From assembly GCA_907163375.1 (NCBI GenBank), contig CAJQUW010011061.1, forward strand, positions 62,001 through 126,000: DNA of 64,000 bases, given 5' to 3'. The notes under the pieces were generated by a model. It had not been told where the DNA came from and did no database searches. It saw nothing but the letters and a program-made list of their open reading frames with translations. This DNA is from Prostheceraeus crozeri. Taxonomy: Eukaryota; Platyhelminthes; Polycladida; Euryleptidae. Numbering within the stretch: the first letter of the stretch is position 1; each line of letters begins with the position of its first letter. Shown one piece after another: positions 50,286 through 62,138 of the stretch. The position numbers were made by a program, and so were the translations under genes.

Positions 50286-51815
50286 AACCCATGATAAATT
50301 TGACAATCTCAAACACAGTAAACTTCATTTCTTCGTATTCTAATCATTCATGAAAAATGATTGAGTGAGTGTCACTGAAAGGGGTTGATGGATGCACACA
50401 CTCAAAATATGCAACACTATTGACTCACACGCCTCATACAATTTCGAAAGGGGGAGGCGGAGTTCGCACAAATTAAAGGCTCGAAAACACTTGCTGCTGT
50501 CTACTGAGAGATGTTGGTTGGTGGAGAGAAGTTGTTTGAGTACATGTACAATTGTGTTTGTTCGATTCTCTGTCGCTATGTCTGACGATACCCAATGATG
50601 TGTGACCTTGATTTCAGAGATACATGTATTGAAGAAGTCAGGTATTCAGAGGTTCTATTTATCTTGAAAATTTTCTTGCAATGCCAACTGACCTTCGTTT
50701 TGTTTGTTTCGTTTGATTTTGTTGGTCTTTCGTAGAAAATATCCTCTGGTAGAGATTAGAATGGTAGATCTCTGGTAAAGTTTGATCAGAGCCTAAATAT
50801 TTTCGAAATATTAATTGTTCAAAATATCTTGATAGTATACATGCTTCACATCTAAAGTGTTTTGCCGTTCAATCTACTTTCGCATCATGCATGTTCCATG
50901 CATCTCATTGCTCATTCAATACATGATAATCTGAAATACGATAATTCATACGACGGTCATTGATATAGACTTATCCCTTTCACACAGACTTTTTACGGCA
51001 GAGCTCTGTGAGGAGATATTTTTTGACACTTCGCATCAATAAGAAGTTTCGTTTTGATATTTGATTTGGTATCAATAAAAATAGGAATATTTAAATGATG
51101 TCACTAGTGATTTTTATCACAACGTACTCGTACATGTAGCGCCACTCAAATATATCCGTTCATCTATATGTATCGTAAGCTTGAATTATAATCTTGTCCT
51201 TGTGCAATTTTCTATTCACGCGTTACGCATGACTACTTCATTTGCTTTTCAATGAATGTCATTCTTACATCAAATATGCAACCTTCTACTTAATAATTAG
51301 CGGAAGTTAATGAAATTTGAATCGATTTCCATCAGAAGCAACAAAATATTAGTTTGACGATTTTTGTGGGATAATTTTCACACATGTAGTATCTAATATA
51401 ATAAATGCATGAATAAATGATTTAGGCCTACTGTAATGTTATTATTTAACTTCATTTCATTAAGAAATGTAAAATTTGAAATTTAGCCTGTAGGGCCCTC
51501 AACTTTACTAATCAATTCTCTACGAGTTAAATAGGTGGCACTAAAAAGGAAAGTCAAGAATTATATCAAGAAACAGAATCGTTTAAATTTTTTTAGAATT
51601 GTGGAACATGAACTTTGATCATAAGATAATTTTGATGAGGTTACATGTCTGTTTATCATGTGACAAGTGATCTGGTACACTTTAATCTCCACAACAAATC
51701 TTAACAATAATTTTGATACTGCGAGGACCAAGATAGACCTGGAATCTTGAATGAAAATGAAACTAAATGTGATATCAGAAAAAGAAATTGTACTCACATC
51801 ATTCACCCTTGCAGC
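50286..51815. other. Intergenic, nothing recognised
   Basis: No gene-like frame above background; AT-rich with scattered homopolymers. Confidence 0.35.
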
Positions 51816-51817
51816 AT

Positions 51818-52215
51818 GTGGGTCAGGTGGGTAAGGTGGGTCAGAGATGTGGTGGGTCAGGTGGGTCGTGGGACATGTTTTCATAGGAAGTCGGTGGGTC
51901 AGAAATATGGTGGGTCAGGTGGGTCGTGGGTCAGGGTACCCCGTGGGTCAGGTGGGTCGTGGGTCATGTTTTCATGAAAAGTCGGTGGGTCAGGTGGGTC
52001 GTGGGTCAGGGTACCCAGTGGGTCAGGTGGGTCGTGGGTCATGTTTTCATGAAAAGTCGGTGGGTCAGGTGGGTCGTGGGTCAGGGTACCCAGTGGGTCA
52101 GGTGGGTCGTGGGTCATGTTTTCATGAAAAGTCGGTGGGTCAGGTGGGTCGTGGGTCACATATGCCGTGGGTCAGGTGGGTCATGGGTCAAGTTTCGTTG
52201 ACCCACTTCCAACTC
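51818..52215. mobile_element. GTGGGTC minisatellite element (copy 2, longer array)
   Basis: Units of GTGGGTCAGGTGGGTCGTGG, CATGTTTTCATGAAAAGTCG and CAGGGTACCCAGTGGGTCAG repeat at least three times almost exactly. It ends GTTGACCCACTTCCAACTC, the same right end as copy 1; the matching left end is degraded. Both strands are open through it (minus strand reads THDPPDPPTFHENM), only because of the repeat unit length. Confidence 0.75.
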
Positions 52216-53134
52216 TTCAACTGTCGACATAAGGAGAAGGAAGTTATTTACGGACGCAAGTCTAAGACGATAAGGTCTGGTCATTTACAATGTAGTGATC
52301 AGCAAATAATTTCTGTGAACTGTCCTTTGTATTTACTCCAAATCATGGGACAATCTTGCATTCAGCTCGCGGTGGACAATGGAGAGCAATATTCTGATAT
52401 TCTCCACACACAATTCTGCTGTATCAATACCATTTGCTTCTTATCAAGGAAGTCATTTAGCTGCCTTAGAATAAATATTCTTGGTGATCCTTTCGCACAT
52501 GATGCCCGTGCATGCGATTTCCATTTGATTTCCCTGTTAACCCTCAGAGACCTGAAAGGGTCTAGTGGACCCCGGAGCCATATCTTTCTATTTCATTTTT
52601 TGTGCTGAGGATAATTCAACCACTCAGGCCCATGTAAAACCATCATCTTTGACAGTGAATCTGCAGGTATTATTTCATTTCTATTGAATCAGTATACACA
52701 AATGGTTGATAGCCAAGGGGGTCCCCCTCAGGTCTGACAGGATGCAGAAATTCCCATCATAAAATTTATTGCTATCAGATGAAAACTGATCTTGTGCATG
52801 TCCACGATGGTGCATGATGAGTGAAATTCATTTGTTCATTGCTTACATCATGCTCGCTCAACATGTAAGCTTGAGTTGCACCTTGCCACGCTTTGATTAT
52901 ATTTGCAAGAATTTGCAGCAGCAAAAGGCACAGTAAATGCACTTACTTGATATTGAGGCTTGTGCTTGAAAAATGGGTGGGAACCACTGCTGTAACGTCT
53001 TTGCGTACAGATGTCAGTGAATGGATGTTTGCGAAAGTGTAGTTTATCTCAAAGGCTTCCTATAAAATCTGTAGCTACAATCTGAGTAGGTGTCCATGTA
53101 AATTGCGAATACTTAGTAGTTCAGGAGCACTTGT
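52216..53134. other. Intergenic with a possible 200-bp MITE (52541-52740)
   Basis: CCCTCAGAGACCTGAAAGGG (52541) and, inverted, CTGTCAGACCTGAGGGGGAC (ending 52740) look like imperfect terminal repeats, and TTAA precedes the left end. This hints at a piggyBac-type MITE, but the right TTAA is missing. Confidence 0.4.
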
Positions 53135-53900
53135 TGCTAGTGCTGTACACTGACACCATCAATTTAAGAAATTGACGCTGACAGCGTCAATTTGCCTCTG
53201 AAAAACAGCGTCAGCGTCAATTTTAGAATACAGCGGGTAAATCTGTCATTGCCAAGATTTGGTCGCTCGAGTTGTCTGTAGACTTGAAAGTAGTTTGAAA
53301 GGTTTCTTTATACTGCATGCTGACGCGTGCAATACAAAATAAATGTCGCATCTGGCAATGTAAAAAAAAGTAACATTTATTATTTGACTCAGTGATGGGG
53401 CTGGGAAGGCTAATCTCGATATTCTCAATAATGGGTATGCTAGTGGCTTTAAAGTTGGTTTAGGTATGCCTATCTTATGTGATATTTCTTCGAGAGGTCT
53501 ATGAGTCATCACTTTCAGGTAGCCGACTGAACTGCTGGTGACAATAATAGAATCACAATTATTCAATATGACAATTCGCATCGGCTGTGTCTGTATCAAT
53601 ATTTCACTTACAGACTTATCGGCGAATGTTCCCGACATTTTTTACATATTGATGATTGACTGGACTTCATTTTAATTCCCAATTCGCTTTTGGATCTGTC
53701 AACATTGTTCTGCTGTCCGTGCGGAGTGCCGAAAGGAGAGATCTTCAGGCCTACTGTGTAAGTATTCTCAACGACAAAGTCTATTTACCGTTTCAAAACA
53801 GATGATGAAGTATGATGTAAAATTGACACCGTCATTCACGCTGTCAATCGCAGGATTGGTTGACGGCGTCAATTTTTTTCATTGACGCGTGCATCACTGC
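53135..53900. mobile_element. Possible non-autonomous element with GACG-rich palindromic ends
   Basis: Left end region: AAATTGACGCTGACAGCGTCAATTT, a 25-bp palindrome, repeated as GCGTCAGCGTCAATTTT (53165-53225). Right end region (about 53820-53900): ATTGACACCGTCATTC, GCTGTCAAT, TTGACGGCGTCAATTTTT. A 130-codon minus-strand frame (53246-53638) lies between, unrecognised. Confidence 0.45.
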
Positions 53901-55089
53901 TTATTGGTCTTTTCAAATGGTGCGAGACATTTACAGAGGAAGACATGGCACCGAGTGACATTCTCCGATGAGTCTTTTGTATCCCAATTACCGCTCTTCA
54001 CCGGACCATTGGGAAATCCAACCATTAAACAGAACAACTCGAAAAACTACGAAAAATGAATGAAGACCGCCACAAAATTTATCAGGAGAGATATCAAGAA
54101 AACAAAATTTGAAGAACAATTTTCTATTCTTGATATCTCTCTTGACAGAACAAGAAAGCAATCCTTGAAGCAGTCCATGTGTGTATTTTCAAGATGCATT
54201 TTCTGATTTGTGCAAGAAAGAACGCACTTATATCTATCGCCTACCTTGGCAGTTCATTCACTTAGCGAGCTTTTCATTTCGAGCTCAATTTCGTTCACAA
54301 TTATCGTCTTTGCATTTCCTTTTTTTACAATTGAAGGTAATGCAATTGAAAATTACAATTGATAATAATTTAGGCCTAATATATATTTTTGCAATTAATT
54401 ATCTGTATGAATGAATTTTGGCATAGACAAAAAAAATCGCATTTTGCAGGCGTGCAAGTATATCTTTAAATTTACTTGAAATTAGTATTTTGACCATTTG
54501 TATGAAGCATCTTAGTCTGAAGAAAATCTATAACAGAATGTCTGTCATTTTAATGCGCCACACATTTCAGTGGATTGTGAATTGATCTATTACTATGTTC
54601 TACATTTAATTCATAATTTCATTGAGATTGCGCAGAAATCTGTTGTTTTGAAGAATCCGTGCGGCATTGACCGTCATGACTCGTTGGTCCTGAGAGACTG
54701 CGGACATTGTCGGGTCCTTTAACTGTTGAATGTTTGATGTTAGTGATTATTATCACTGAATATTAAATTGCTATCGGTGATTGGTTGGCAGGTCCTGCCA
54801 TTGCTACTCTTCGGAATGGAAGTCGTCCATGTTCTGTTTAACACATGCTTGTGATGCTGGTACGCGCCCTACTGACGAGATGGACATCTATTATCATTCT
54901 CGCATTCGCTGACGTCCTGTCTGTGATACTGTCATTTCAATATTCTCAGGAGACAAATCTTGTTCAGCATGGTTGTAGGCAGAATGTGATTTCCACTTGA
55001 GCGCTGTTGAATGTTTGAGGTTGTATTTTGATCTTCCATCGGAGACGATAGAGAAAGAACACTTTCATTTCTAAAGGACCTATCAACAT
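53901..55089. other. Intergenic, nothing recognised
   Basis: No supported gene; AT-rich with a few short inverted words (for example TCTTGATATCTCTC at 54130 pairing with GAGAGATATCAAGA at 54088). Confidence 0.35.
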
Positions 55090-55861
55090 AGTCCGGGAGC
55101 TAGCGTGAAGTTGTGCAGGGAACGAGGTAGTACATAAAACTTTCACATAGCATAGTACACCTCTAACCTACTGCAAAACTTCGCGTCTGCCGGATCAGAT
55201 CATTTGCTTTTCAGAAATAGAGAGGATAACACAATCCTATGTATTTCCAATGGTAAAATTGTGACATTTAAGGTGTTGACTCCATTTTTTCGAGTTTTTG
55301 CTCATAAAAAATGTACAAGTTGGTATTTTGTTAAATTGGTTATTATAGAAATCATCTACAGATCATGATGTTTCAAATGAGTTATCATTCAGTGACAGAG
55401 GATGAAGTAAAGTGTAAAAACAAACACTTTTCGTTGGTGTAACTGCAAATTTTAACATTCAGGAAAATTAAATTTCAGGGGAATTAAATTTCAGGAAAAT
55501 TGTTGATATACTTTAACGAAAAGTGTCTGCTTGCACACTTTACTTCATCCTCTGTCACTGAATGATAGCTCATTTGAAAGATCATGATCTGTAGATGATT
55601 TCTATAATAACCAGTTTAACAAAATACCAACTTGTACATTTTTTATGAGCAAAAACTCGAAAAAATGGAGTCAACACCTTAAATGTCACAATTTTACCAT
55701 TGGAAATACATAGGATTGTGTTATCCTCTCTATTTCTGAAAAGCAAATGATCTGATCCGGCAGACGCGAAGTTTTGCAGTAGGTTAGAGGTGTACTATGC
55801 TATGTGAAAGTTTTATGTACTACCTCGTTCCCTGCACAACTTCACGCTAGCTCCCGGACTA
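55090..55861. mobile_element. Fold-back (palindromic) element, about 340-bp arms
   Basis: The left end TAGTCCGGGAGCTAGCGTGA (55090) is mirrored by the right end (to 55861). The arms stay complementary through TGCCGGATCAGATCATTTGC, CTATGTATTTCCAATGGTAA and ACAAGTTGGTATTTTGTTAA, up to about 55430 and 55520, with a 90-bp centre containing GGAAAATTAAATTTCAGG repeats. No coding capacity and no firm target duplication. Confidence 0.85.
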
Positions 55862-56639
55862 ACAAGGTTGATGAAAATTATCAGCTTTCAATGTCTAAAG
55901 TAGAAGAAAATGGCATCTAACTGAAGTTTGAGAGTGTTGACCGTCTTTCTCAGTAGATCTAAGTTGATAAGAATATTCTTGATTAATATAATCATTGTGG
56001 TTAGAAGCAAAAGTTAAAGACAATGTCCTATAAATTTGATACTGTCGGATTAAAGCGTCGCAGAAGGAACTCTCCATGCAGTTGCAAAATGTATAGAAAT
56101 CTTAGACACAGAAAACGTCATAAGTAATAATTACATTGTTCAGAAATTGATTTCTTAAAAGGAAGAATCGTTTTAAGATTCGATAGGCTATGCTTCACGA
56201 AATAATGTTGAAAGTGTAGTTAGGATGATATACAATCTGTACATAAGAAGTCACTTCGTAGACAAACGTCTTAACACACAAAAGAAAGGATTCAGATAGA
56301 TTTTCTAAGGAATTGATGTGAAATATCTTGAGACATCTTTAACCAGCATTTTCAACATGAGAATTTTGTACAGTAGTAATATGATTTTATCCAACAAAAT
56401 TTACGCAGCAGGATATGAAATACTTGCTCATGGATTTTCGAAACACATTTAAGCAGATTAAGACAGTGCGTAAATTTGCGCAGCTGGTCCCACCACTGAC
56501 GATATCATACGTGTATCTCCTCGAATGTTGAACAAATGCACAACTCAAAGTGACTAAATATATTCATGATACAATATGGAATAGTTTTTAGTGATGATCA
56601 TAAAAAGGATACCACCTAAACTTTGTCAATTACAGATGC
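55862..56639. other. Intergenic, nothing recognised
   Basis: No gene or repeat structure visible. Confidence 0.35.
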
Positions 56640-56679
56640 AAATTTGGCAGATAAATGAAAGTAGAGGTTGAAATAAATG

Positions 56680-56765
56680 TAGGTTTGACCCGACCAAGAT
56701 TTGAACCAAGGTCTCCCGGACGCAGAGCGAACACTCTACCACAAGGCCACAGCGCCGGTGTAAAA
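56680..56765 (-). repeat. tRNA-derived SINE (minus strand)
   Basis: Inverted, it reads TGGCCTTGTGGTAGAGTG (A box) and GGTTCAAATCT (B box) about 30 bases apart, giving the polymerase III promoter of a tRNA. The acceptor and T stems pair badly, so it is a SINE head rather than a functional tRNA. An A/T-rich run (56764-56810) adjoins it. Confidence 0.7.
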
Positions 56766-56849
56766 AATAAAATTTAAAAATTAAAAAAAAAATAAAAGAA
56801 ATAAAATTTTCCTTGTTGCTCAGTGGCGATGTAGAGCCAGTTGGCCCTG

Positions 56850-58195
56850 AAAAGGCCCATGGTACGTTCGGTGGTGGTCACTAATACTTTGTAACCCCTC
56901 CAGAAAGTTCAATCACTTGTCGAATCCGGGAAGGCATGCTTTTGATCAAGCGGTTGATTATTTCTTGATTTAAACTCTCCCACTCTTGTCTTAGCAAAGC
57001 TTCAAGTCGAGGAAGGCCATCACAGGAAGAATTCACCTCACACCACGCTTCAGTAGACTCCAGACATTTTCAATTGGATTGAGATCTGGTGAACAAGCGG
57101 GCCATTTCAAAGTTCGCATGCCGGCTTGAGCTTTGAATGAATTAGTTGCACAACTCTTGTGACCAATGCAGTTGTCGTCCATGTAAATCCAGTCGGAGGA
57201 AGGATCACCCAATTGGGAGGAGAATGGAAGAATATGCCTCTGCAAAACATTCACATATACTCGTACATCGGAATTCATATTATCCCTTTGGATACGAAGT
57301 TCAGTTCGACCATTCATCCATATCGCAGCCCAAATCAACAGTCTTCCACCTCCTTGATTCACAGGCAGTGTCAAATGATCTGAAATTGCGTCACCTGACT
57401 TCATCCAAACTCTTAAACGGCCATCGCGACCTCTGAGACAGACAGAAGCTTCATCACTCCAAACAACTCGATTCCATTGAGAATGCCAGTGGCAATGTTG
57501 CACCGCCCACTTCAGCCTCAAGCTCTTGTGGTTGGCGGTCAACTCGATCCCTGATGGTCTCCTACGGCTTTTGAAGTGTTCACTTTCTGTCAAAGGTAAC
57601 TCCTCAACTAGCTGAAGACAAAGAAGGATCGGGCTTTCTCGAAAACAAAACCGCTAGTTATTGTTATTCTTACCAAGCGAATAATTATCCGATCTGTTCG
57701 AAATCTGTCTTTTCCGACCGGATCCACCTTTTCTGGAAAGGGAGAAAAAATTAGTTTTCCACCGGTGGACGGTGGTCTTTGGGGTGCCTCTTTTCGACTG
57801 ACTAGCAGTTCGGAATGTCCTTCTGACAAAAGAGCAGAAACGTTGCCCTTCAAAAACACTTTCGCAAGAATCGAATCCGTCATTATGATATATGATGAAT
57901 TCTAAACCGAATGGAAATTTTGTTTACAACTTATATGGGTATATGCTTTGATAAGTATATGCAGACGTCTAGACACCAAAGATACTGAAAACCTGAAAAT
58001 GACCTTGTTACTGCCAGAAGATGTAAACAACTTTTCAACAGTCACCAGAAACAGAAGATTATGCAATGAAATTGGGACATCATAACTTTTCTAAAAGTAC
58101 ACCGATTTCGACGAAAAAGACATCAAAAGAATGCCCAGAGAAGGCCATTTCACCTTGTGTTTGATTCATTGTCATGCTCAAATGTTTTCCGCTGA
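56850..58195 (-). mobile_element. Tc1-like element (copy 2), degraded, un-inserted reference for copy 1
   Basis: Contains a Tc1-like transposase (minus) and upstream sequence homologous to the split copy at 6510-14240. At 57976-57983 and 58047-58058 it shows single, uninterrupted versions of the target sites used by the MITE and by the Penelope-like element in copy 1. Terminal repeats were not identified. Confidence 0.75.
56882..57593 (-). pseudogene. Tc1-like transposase, catalytic part with a frameshift
   Basis: From 57593 downward: RLKWAVQHCHWHSQWNRVVW, Asp in WSDEASV, Asp in WIYMDDNCIGHKS (usual DDNAxPH changed to DDNCIGH), and Glu in SPDLNPIENVWSLLKRG. The frame then stops near 57033, but a second frame continues as LPRLEALLRQEWESLNQEII, SMPSRIRQVIEL to a stop near 56882, the normal C-terminus. 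So one frameshift near 57040 is visible. The N-terminal helix-turn-helix is not recognisable in 57600-57890. Confidence 0.82.
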
Positions 58196-58368
58196 AGGAC
58201 TGCTAAAGGACCGCTGAAGGACTGCAACATGTACAGTTATACACTATAATAGCATCCAATTCTGCAGATGCATTGTACGAACAGTCAGCATAATATTTCA
58301 CTGGCGGATATCCTACACAGTACGCGCCAAAAGCTTCCAGCATTGCAAGCCATGACCTCCACAGGGAT

Positions 58369-60233
58369 GCGATTTTTGCAGCTGCCAGAATTTGGATTGT
58401 CACGAACGGAGCAAAAATCCTGTGTCCTTATCTTTATCCCGATTTGAGCCAAAAGTTTGCCCAAGACGCTGCATGTCAGCGTTGCTTCCCTTCTCCCGTT
58501 CGCAAACAACCAAAAGTCACTATTATGGTTATTTACTATTGAGTTCTGGAATTGCTGTGACTTAAAATTTTGCTTGTCTCTATCATCTCATGAAAGTCTG
58601 CTGATAAATGTGCATGTGAGCTGTCATTCGTTGTCAAGCGGTCATGATTTTTGGCCACTCTGTAAATATAGTATAAAAAAATATGAAACTCTATAAATAT
58701 ACTCTGCAGTATGATTCGTCAATACGTGTAATGTCTACTGTGCAATCATCAATTATGAGAATCAATTATGATTAATGTTTTAATAGGTTGTTAATTTAGC
58801 AATGCTTGGATCTTTTTCGAAAATGTAGCATAACATGATAGTTATCGTTGTCATTCAAAGAAAAATTAATTCTTCCTCCATTTCAGTATGCACTGCAACT
58901 AAGACTAATATTTCACAAACTGGTGTACACTTCCATTTTAAATGGTGTAAAAGATTTGAATCTTAAAGGAGTAGCCTACACATAAAAGATTTTAAACATA
59001 TTTGGAGTGGAAAGCTAGTATACGAATGTATTTCGAAATTGCATGTTTTTAGAAGATCATTAATCCTAGTGTCATCAATCCCAGTTTGCATTCTTCTGTA
59101 ACCTGGCACAAATCAAGAGCTTTATTCGGGTCAATTCCGTTGTAGTAAGCTATAATGACATGATGTCAGAATGCATGCATGCACAAGTGCAGAATACTAG
59201 AAGATAGCCCCAGTTTTATAATCAGAAAGGTATCTTCTTTGAAGTTGTATTAGATGGAGCTGATAAAGACTTAGGGTATGGAAATAGCCTACATATAGGC
59301 AGACAGTAGCATTAGATGGCAATGCCTGAAAATCCATGTCAGCTGCTTCGTGGCGTCGTCTCAATGCGCATAATGCAAGTATATGCCAACCACACAACCA
59401 TGAACTTTTACTTAAAACAAATAATAACACTGCTCTATAATTTATCGAAATAAAAAAACATTAATATTGAAGAGTAAGCAAAAACATTCTCTTGCGATCT
59501 GAACACCTGATTCGATTCTAAACAGATTCGTTCAGAAGGTCGTCTGAATCATATTGAGAAAAAATAAGCAGACCAATTGGTTCATTCGAGACGATGAAAA
59601 AATATCTACGCTTTGATAGCTATGACAACATTTATTTGCACTTGATAACACAACAAGGAATAGCAAATGTCAATAAGAGTAAAAATGATTGCAAGTATTA
59701 TTTCTTAACGCATCGATAAAGCCAATGTGACATTTTTCTCTTTACTCAACAGTTTTCGGTACGCAATCTACTCAACAATCGCTTTATCAAAGAACCTGTT
59801 ACCGCCCACCGGCCTCAGTGATGCAAATCAAAAATCGTCAATGTGTAAATATAATCGCAATGTATAATGTAAAGATAATCGTTGATGTCAAAGCAGCAAA
59901 TGAGATTCACGATTGTTACATTTTTGAGTTCTTCACTGCTTCCACGAAACATTAAAAGAACTTCAAAAAACTGATGGGAAGTTCTCCAAATAAGCATAGA
60001 CGTCCACAGTTCTTGCTTTTTGTAGCTCTACCAATCACCAATCTGTGACACGAGCTTCGAATTGAGGTTAAAGGAGAGTTGTGCCCATCCAATAAAGAGA
60101 GAGAAGCACCGTAGAGAACTGCCGAGCAACTCGAATTGCATCGAACTCTCACCAATCAGCAGCATAAGCTATGCAATTCTGGAGACATCAGAGGGATATT
60201 CTTGCAGAATTATATCAGGTGCATCTGTCGACC
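58369..60233 (+). repeat. Direct duplication, copy A (1.86 kb)
   Basis: It matches 62139-64000 in the same orientation, with only scattered substitutions and one-base indels. It starts GCGATTTTTGCAGCTGCCAG and includes AGTTTGCCCAAGACGCTGCA and TGTGACACGAGCTTCGAATT. No gene recognised: frames at 58457 and 59197 lack motifs. Confidence 0.92.
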
Positions 60234-60556
60234 AGTTCCATCTGAAAATGCATTAGTGTTGCCGTGCACATCAAGAAAAATAAGCGATCCTCCTTTTGAG
60301 ATCTTGAAAAATCCTCCTTTTGAGAATTTGAAACGCAAAATTATATAAATATACTTACTGAATAGTACTATTCTCAGCGTAGATCCACGCGTGTGCTGGC
60401 ATGCTGCATTTCCAGTTCAAATACATGAAATTTCAGATGAATAGCTGGTAGAATTAGTTTTATCATTTGAAATCTTGCATTTACTGTTTATGGAGATATA
60501 TTACATGAAGTTTCGTGTATTCCTAGCAGCGTTTTTCTGTTCATTTCTTCAACTAA
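60234..60556. other. Spacer after duplication copy A
   Basis: Contains the short direct repeat GATCCTCCTTTTGAGA / AAATCCTCCTTTTGAGA at 60287-60325. Nothing else recognised. Confidence 0.4.
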
Positions 60557-62117
60557 TAGGGTTTAACGCGGGATTTCCCGATAATTTCGAATCTCGATTC
60601 CCAGGAAATATTTGCGAGGATTCCTGGGAAAATTAGAGAGGAACTAAGTTCATTGATAAAGCGGAAAACCTGGCTTGAATCATTATTTGAGTACATTATT
60701 CTCGTGAAATAGATTTTATATTCATATCATTTGTCGTATAGAACAATCCTCAACTTGCAAATGAGAATTACAGTTATTGCAGTTCTTAAATAAAGGACGC
60801 AATAATGGACAAAGGCTGTCTTCAGGGTTTTCATATTTGTCTGTGACCGGTCAATTTTGATAAATCGCTCAAAAAGCTTTGCGTACTAGTCCATATGTGT
60901 ACTTTCTAATTACATAACACATTCCATGCATATTGTATTAGTGAAGCACAAGTCATCTCTGCCAGGCTTGGAACAAATGATTAGGTAAATTTGTTATTTC
61001 AAATTCATTTAAATTCTTTTCCAGTATTCGCATTGCATTTGACTTTCTGAATAAAGCGTGTACATCTTTATTTTTGAATTTTGAATTTCTTAAATAGTTG
61101 AAATATCTTGATATATTTGCATTTGTTGAACTTGCAGAGATGTGTTTTCCCCAACTTCATATATGCTGATCAGGCTTAACCTGAGTGAGGTGGACGACTA
61201 TTCTCTTCGACATGTTGTTTGCGACGATTTCGAAAGCGACAATGACCCAACAAAATCAATACGGCATTCATACAGCAGTTTAGCGATAATATTTAGGATA
61301 AAGGATGTGGTCCTGAGAAATCGCGGGATCTTTTTAAATGACAACTGATGAGATAATGGACAAAACATAGCTTAAGCACGCACACACGCTAAAACGTAGA
61401 AAGATGCATGTATTCAGGTATGCGGCCATGGTCTACGTTTCTAACTACCACTGATTCATGAAGCACTTATTCAAATTGCATGAAATTTCCAAATGGAAAG
61501 TACCTTTAATTGCGTGTATCTTGAATATATCTTGTACACAATTGTGTGATGCTAAAAGGCTTCAGACAAATTTGAAGACGTGGAAGATCTAAGCTACAAT
61601 TTCCTGAAGCAGTCCAGTTAAGAGCTGCTCATTCATTGGAACTTTGGTGTAAAAGGATAGTTCGTTCGCTGACTATTTCCATTTCTATACCTCAAGTTGA
61701 TGCGCTCAGATGTTGTGATGTTGAAATCTCGCGGTAGATGCTTTCACAAAAGCCGGAGAAGAAAAGACAAAGTAAAATAAACACAAGAAAATATTTCTCA
61801 CGAAATGATATTCTATTGTCAACAAACGACAATTTCATCAAAAGCATGAATTTACATGCGGTACCTTCACTGGATGTGAGGATGAGAAGCGTGTCAAGCC
61901 AAAGAATTCTTGTCATTGTGCAGATACAACCATCCAGTTGATCTGTTTCGGTGTCCACTAAGTTAGGTGCTTCTTCATCCTGACGCGAAATGGTTTCATA
62001 AATTGCACAGTTTAGGATCTCAAAAACCCAAAATATTGTCGGGAAAAAATCCCGGGAAATTAAAATGAATTCCCGACTCTCGGGATTTCCCAAAAACGCA
62101 TTCCCGTTAATCCCTGC
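60557..62117. mobile_element. hAT-like element, probably non-autonomous (1.56 kb)
   Basis: The left end TAGGGTTTAACGCGGGATTT and the inverted right end CAGGGATTAACGGGAATGCG agree in plan. Further inside are CCCGATAATTTCG / CTCGATTCCCAGGAA and, at the right, ATCCCGGGAAATT and CGACTCTCGGGATT, i.e. GGGA-rich subterminal repeats. A matching 8-bp target duplication is not seen, and no transposase is recognised; the minus-strand frame at 61692-62126 runs through the right end. Confidence 0.5.
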
Positions 62118-62138
62118 TGGGGACACGTCTAATATCAG

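Noticed and set aside
50096-52215. CRISPR-like array
   Set aside because: Eukaryotic context, no unique spacers; simple minisatellite units.
51847-52608. 253-codon frame rich in GQVGRGS
   Set aside because: Translation of the GTGGGTC minisatellite running into unrelated sequence.
56680-56765. Functional tRNA gene
   Set aside because: A and B boxes are present but acceptor and T stems pair poorly, so a SINE is more likely.
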